From positions 1-11,637 of the forward strand of contig WBXJ01000075.1 in assembly GCA_008933045.1 (NCBI GenBank): 11,637 nucleotides of DNA. Reading direction: 5' to 3'. Position 1 is the first letter of the stretch. Every line of letters starts with the position of its first letter. Source of the DNA: Verrucomicrobiota bacterium. Its GTDB lineage: Bacteria; Verrucomicrobiota; Verrucomicrobiia; Limisphaerales; SXQI01. The notes below the pieces were generated by a model. It had not been told where the DNA came from. It was given only the letters and a program-made list of their open reading frames with translations, and ran no database searches. The position numbers were made by a program, and so were the translations under genes. Positions 8,658 through 11,637 of this stretch are shown here, one piece after another.

Positions 8658-8796
8658 AAATCCAGTTCGTAACTATCGCGCCACCTTGCGATATCCGGGC
8701 ATGAAGCCAAGTCCCCTGAACAAGCGGCGGCGATGGCCCGTCCAAATGACAAAAATATCGCCTTGCGTGCGGACGTGGGGCACGATTCGCGGCGGG
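8658..8796. promoter_or_regulatory. Divergent intergenic region between methyltransferase and msbA
   Basis: About 139 bases lie between the methyltransferase ATG (minus) and the chosen msbA ATG at 8797 (plus). Promoters in both directions are expected here, but I see no pair of -35/-10 boxes that stands out. The msbA frame stays open upstream through ATG 8746 and ATG 8701 to a TTG at 8686, so part of this stretch could be coding if an upstream start is used. Confidence 0.3.
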
Positions 8797-10602
8797 ATGA
8801 TCGAATTTCTCCAGAAGCTGAGGTGCTTGGCGTGGCCGTATAAGCTGCGCCTTGGTTTGGGTATTTTGTTTGGAATATTCGCAGGTTTGGCGGAACCGTT
8901 GATGATCGTCGTCGTGGGGTTTGTTTACTCGGTGGTTTTCCAACAGGCGGATATGGCGGGATCCGAGATTTGGTGGAAGAAGCTCTCGCCAGGAGTCCAG
9001 CATTGGCTGACGGACCTCATCCAGACGTCCTCCGGGGTGGGGTATTCGTTTCTTTTTTTGAGTGCGATCCCGTTGGTTTTCATTCTGCGTGGACTTCTGT
9101 CCTATTTGAACATTTATTTGTTGCACTGGGTTTCGACTCGTGTGATTGGCGATTTGCGCGTGCGCCTTTTCACGCATTTGCTTTCGCTGCCTGTTAGTTT
9201 TTTTAGCGCGTCGCGATCGGCTGAATTGATGTCTCGAATTCTGACAGACACCGATACGCTTCGAGCTAGCTTGAGCAATTCCATCGCGTCGCTTATCAAG
9301 GATCCTGTAACGCTTTTGGGGATCGTGACGTTGCTACTTTGGCAGCAGCCAGAAATCACGGTCGTTTCGCTTTTGGTGTTACCGGTGTGCATTGTGCCTA
9401 TTTCGATCTATAGCCGCAAAGGCCGAAAAGCGGCGCGCACCTTGCAGACTGCTTCTGCGGAGTTGACTCATTCGATGTTGGAGAGTTTCACCGGCAATCG
9501 GATCGTGAAGGCTTACAACATGGAAGCTGCTGTTGGGCGAGAATTCAAAGCAATCGTGACTAAGTTCACATCGAACTACATGCGGTTGGTTCGTTCGTTG
9601 GAGATTCCCGGTGCGCTGCTTGAGGTGGCGGGTGCGGTGGGGTTGGCTTGCGTGTTGGCTTACATGCTGCATCAGCCGGATAAAAAACCGGATGCGAGCG
9701 CATTCCTGACTTTGGCGTTGGCGATCATCTCGATGTATCGACCGATGAAAATGCTCGTCCGGTTGCACGCGAGTTTGGAGCAGGCTCGTGCGGCAAGTGA
9801 GCGCGTTTTCGAGCTACTGGCCACCCGAAGCACGCTGCCTGAGCCGGCGGTACCCAAGGCTCTGCAGGCGGCGGGCGCGGATATTCAATTTGATGGGGTA
9901 TCGTTCGCCTATGGTGAAAAAGTGGTATTACGTGAAATTCAACTGACCGTAAAAGCAGGGTCGCTGGTGGCGTTAGTTGGGGCGAGTGGTTCGGGAAAAA
10001 CTACGCTGACGAATTTAATATTGCGCTTTTACGACCCCACGTCGGGAAGAATTCTCATTGGCAAAACGGATGTACGGGAAGTTGCAACGCGGGATTTGCG
10101 CGAACAGATTGCGATAGTGACGCAAGAGACGGTTCTGTTTAACGATACAATCCGTAACAACATTGCACTGGGTCGCCCGGGGGCAACGGATGAACAAATC
10201 GTCGCGGCGGCGAAGAAAGCTCAGGCTCACGAATTCATTATCGAAAAGCCGGAAGGTTACGATACCTCGATCGGCGAGCGCGGTGTGACGCTTTCAGGCG
10301 GCCAACGACAGCGGTTGGCGATCGCACGGGCTATTGTGAAGGATGCGCCGATCCTGATATTGGATGAGGCCACGAGTTCGTTGGACACCGAAATTGAGCG
10401 AGCGGTTCAAGATGCCTTTGATCGGTTGATGATCGGTCGCACGACGATCTGCATCGCACACCGGCTCTCGACAGTCCAGAATGCGGACCTCATTTTGGTG
10501 ATGGAGGAAGGGCGAATTGTGGAACAGGGTACGCACTCGGAATTGCTAGCGCGTAAGGGTGTTTACAACAACCTTTATCGGCTTCAATTCAAAACGACGT
10601 AG
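8797..10602 (+). CDS. msbA: MsbA-like lipid A / glycolipid ABC exporter (TMD-NBD half transporter)
   Basis: 601 residues from ATG 8797, close to the usual 580-600 of MsbA. The N-terminal half is a type IV ABC exporter membrane domain with hydrophobic helices at about 17-48, 79-112, 166-208 and 270-325. The C-terminal half is a complete ATPase: Walker A GASGSGKT (395-402), Q-loop glutamine 443 in VTQETVLF, signature LSGGQ (499-503), Walker B ILILDE (D523, E524) with the D-loop SSLD, and H-loop histidine 555 in AHRLS. It would work as a homodimer in the inner membrane, flipping lipid A-core or another glycolipid outward. Neighbouring core-type glycosyltransferases support this. Longer starts (TTG 8686, ATG 8701, ATG 8746) add a basic, proline-containing tail with no family counterpart, so 8797 is preferred. 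Other lipid or drug exporters of this family cannot be fully excluded. Confidence 0.93.
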   Translation: MIEFLQKLRCLAWPYKLRLGLGILFGIFAGLAEPLMIVVVGFVYSVVFQQADMAGSEIWWKKLSPGVQHWLTDLIQTSSGVGYSFLFLSAIPLVFILRGLLSYLNIYLLHWVSTRVIGDLRVRLFTHLLSLPVSFFSASRSAELMSRILTDTDTLRASLSNSIASLIKDPVTLLGIVTLLLWQQPEITVVSLLVLPVCIVPISIYSRKGRKAARTLQTASAELTHSMLESFTGNRIVKAYNMEAAVGREFKAIVTKFTSNYMRLVRSLEIPGALLEVAGAVGLACVLAYMLHQPDKKPDASAFLTLALAIISMYRPMKMLVRLHASLEQARAASERVFELLATRSTLPEPAVPKALQAAGADIQFDGVSFAYGEKVVLREIQLTVKAGSLVALVGASGSGKTTLTNLILRFYDPTSGRILIGKTDVREVATRDLREQIAIVTQETVLFNDTIRNNIALGRPGATDEQIVAAAKKAQAHEFIIEKPEGYDTSIGERGVTLSGGQRQRLAIARAIVKDAPILILDEATSSLDTEIERAVQDAFDRLMIGRTTICIAHRLSTVQNADLILVMEEGRIVEQGTHSELLARKGVYNNLYRLQFKTT

Positions 10603-10607
10603 GGTTT

Positions 10608-11324
10608 TTAGTGCCAGTGGTCGGCGATCCAGGGGGTGGGTTTTACTTGGCGGTAGAAGTTTTTTCCTTGGCCTGCCATAGCTTCTTCGGGGTTGGGGAT
10701 GCCGTGGAAGACGATGATCTTGGTGTACGCGGGGAATTTTGGCACGAGGAAGTGGTTCAATGGAAACGTTGGTAAGCAACTGTGCTTGAAACTGACGCAC
10801 CAATCGCGGGGCCAGTAATTCAACGTGCCTTTTTTATCCATTTCTCTCGTCAAATATTCTTGTTCATTGCGAACCTCGCGTTTCACGCGATCGATATTTC
10901 CTAGAAAATAGGCGAAAATATCAGGGTGCGCGTTGGCCTCGAATCGGTAAACTGAGGAGTTCCCGGTTTTTCGCCAAGGTTTGGCCCAATCTTTGATGAT
11001 GCAAAAAGTTCCCGGGTGATCAAAGAAGCAGTCGATGGAATTAACGATGAGTAGATCGACATCGAGGAATAGAATCGGCCCCTGCAAATCCGCGAGTGGC
11101 GCGGTGAATGTCGAAAGCTTCCGCCAGCCCCGTTCTTTGCCTTCTGGAAGATCCATCGCGGGTAGCGGCAGGATTCGGATGTTGGCGTTGAGACCGGTGG
11201 GATCGTCGGTGAAACAAACCAATTGGTGTGGACGGCTAAGGTGTCGCGACACCATCGATTGGAGGCGATTGACGTATTCGGGGCCAAATTTGGTGCCCCA
11301 CTTCATGCAAATAACGTTTACCAC
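10608..11324 (-). CDS. DxD-type glycosyltransferase-like protein (GT-A fold, GT8-like)
   Basis: 238 residues. The GTG at 11324 is the preferred start because it supplies the first strand (VNVICMKWG). The in-frame ATG at 11306 would cut this strand away, and a stop lies upstream with no ATG between. Visible motifs are KWGTKFGPEYVNRLQSMV (8-25), QLVCFTDD (34-41), GWRKL (66-70) and a DxD-type metal/nucleotide-sugar site in ILFLDVDLLIV (D88, D90). This layout is that of small nucleotide-diphospho-sugar transferase-like proteins often found in glycan gene clusters; donor and acceptor are unknown. It converges on msbA with 5 bases between the stops. Its upstream region is pyrimidine-rich and lacks a Shine-Dalgarno site. 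Confidence 0.82.
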   Translation of the reverse strand: MVNVICMKWGTKFGPEYVNRLQSMVSRHLSRPHQLVCFTDDPTGLNANIRILPLPAMDLPEGKERGWRKLSTFTAPLADLQGPILFLDVDLLIVNSIDCFFDHPGTFCIIKDWAKPWRKTGNSSVYRFEANAHPDIFAYFLGNIDRVKREVRNEQEYLTREMDKKGTLNYWPRDWCVSFKHSCLPTFPLNHFLVPKFPAYTKIIVFHGIPNPEEAMAGQGKNFYRQVKPTPWIADHWH

Positions 11325-11356
11325 GTGGGCAGAGGATAGGGAGGGAATGAGGTAGG

Positions 11357-11400
11357 CTCAAGAGCAATGCGCAGGGGTGCGGATGCGAATTGCCCTTGAG
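11357..11400. repeat. Large imperfect inverted repeat (17-base arms, 10-base loop)
   Basis: The left arm (11357-11373) pairs with the right arm (11384-11400) at 15 of 17 positions, around a 10-base G-rich loop at 11374-11383. The outer six bases CTCAAG/CTTGAG and the inner four TGCG-type pairs are intact; the mismatches are at arm positions 7 and 13. It lies between the divergent starts of the glycosyltransferase-like gene (GTG 11324) and the DCC gene (ATG 11432). No T-run follows on either side, so it is not a classic intrinsic terminator. It may be an operator, a leader hairpin or a copy of a dispersed palindromic repeat. Confidence 0.7.
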
Positions 11401-11420
11401 GTGTGTGGTGGCTGGGTTTA

Positions 11421-11428
11421 GGAGTAGG
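11421..11428 (+). promoter_or_regulatory. Shine-Dalgarno site of the DCC-family gene
   Basis: GGAGTAGG precedes the ATG at 11432; the GGAG core ends seven bases before it. This is one of only two clear ribosome binding sites seen in the window (the other precedes the GT4 gene), and it fixes the start of the partial gene at the right edge. Confidence 0.6.
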
Positions 11429-11431
11429 TTA

Positions 11432-11637
11432 ATGGAGCTGCGTGAAATTCACCGACCGTTACGGAATACTGTCTTGTATGATGGCGAGTGTTCCTTTTGT
11501 AGCTTCCAGATGAAGCTGTTGACGCGCTTGGATTGGTGGCATCGGTTGGATTTGTTACCGTTGACGGATCCCCGAGCTGGGGTGTGGGCACCGAGTTTAA
11601 CTCGCGAGCAATTGTTGGAGGCGATCCATTGTGTGAC
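11432..11637 (+). CDS. DCC-family (DUF393) thiol-disulfide oxidoreductase, partial at the right edge
   Basis: Only the first 68 codons are present; the frame is open at the window end. The N-terminal strand leads into VLYDGECSFC (14-23), the D-x-x-C-x-x-C motif that defines the family (D17, C20, C23), followed by MKLLTRLDWWHRLDLLPLTDP (27-47) and LTREQLLEAIHCV, all typical of DUF393 proteins. Members have a thioredoxin-like fold and are predicted thiol-disulfide oxidoreductases, but few have been tested. No signal peptide is seen, so a cytoplasmic location is likely for this part. It reads away from the glycan genes and probably belongs to a different unit. Family-typical full length is about 120-150 residues, so roughly half is missing. 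Confidence 0.85.
   Translation, partial: MELREIHRPLRNTVLYDGECSFCSFQMKLLTRLDWWHRLDLLPLTDPRAGVWAPSLTREQLLEAIHCV

Noticed and set aside
7974..8672. 232-residue open frame on the plus strand opposite the methyltransferase
   Set aside because: The minus frame shows Rossmann and methyltransferase-like motifs; the plus frame shows none and is in mirror register with it.
10600..10615. Possible terminator after msbA (TTTTT following the stop)
   Set aside because: No GC-rich hairpin precedes the T-run and the convergent gene begins its stop there.

Overview
The window most resembles a Gram-negative bacterium of the Verrucomicrobiota or a close PVC relative. This is an inference from three things: a giant secreted protein combining lamin-tail (LTD) and CotH-kinase domains, an MsbA-type lipid flippase beside sugar-polymer glycosyltransferases, and few clear Shine-Dalgarno sites. 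No rRNA or marker gene is present to settle the lineage.

Positions 1-5199 (minus strand) are one uninterrupted reading frame of at least 1733 codons that runs off the left edge. It encodes an exported protein: signal peptide, LTD, Ig-like segment, CotH kinase-like domain, right-handed beta-helix, two more LTDs and a galactose-binding-like module. The C-terminus lies outside the window. Positions 5200-5407 are the divergent intergenic region to the next block.

Positions 5408-7964 (plus strand) form a tight three-gene unit: a GT2 glycosyltransferase of the WaaE/KdtX lipopolysaccharide-core type, a GT4 glycosyltransferase overlapping it by one base, and an FkbM-family methyltransferase one base further on. 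The methyltransferase is broken by a one-base frameshift at a run of seven A. Its codon use is mosaic, and a C-rich block ends at the frameshift.

Positions 7965-8657 (minus) hold a SAM-dependent methyltransferase whose stop codon abuts that of the FkbM gene. Positions 8797-10602 (plus) hold a complete MsbA-like ABC exporter. Positions 10608-11324 (minus) hold a small DxD glycosyltransferase-like protein, convergent with msbA and 5 bases from it. From 11432 (plus) a DCC-family (DUF393) thiol-disulfide oxidoreductase begins and leaves the right edge. Between these last two genes is a large imperfect inverted repeat (17-base arms, 15 paired).

Taken together, 5.4-11.3 kb looks like an envelope glycolipid module: glycosyltransferases and methyltransferases build and decorate a lipid-linked oligosaccharide, and the MsbA-like exporter flips the lipid across the inner membrane. 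The giant CotH/LTD protein and the DCC protein look like independent neighbours. I found no CRISPR array, tRNA, rRNA, transposase or other clear mobile element.
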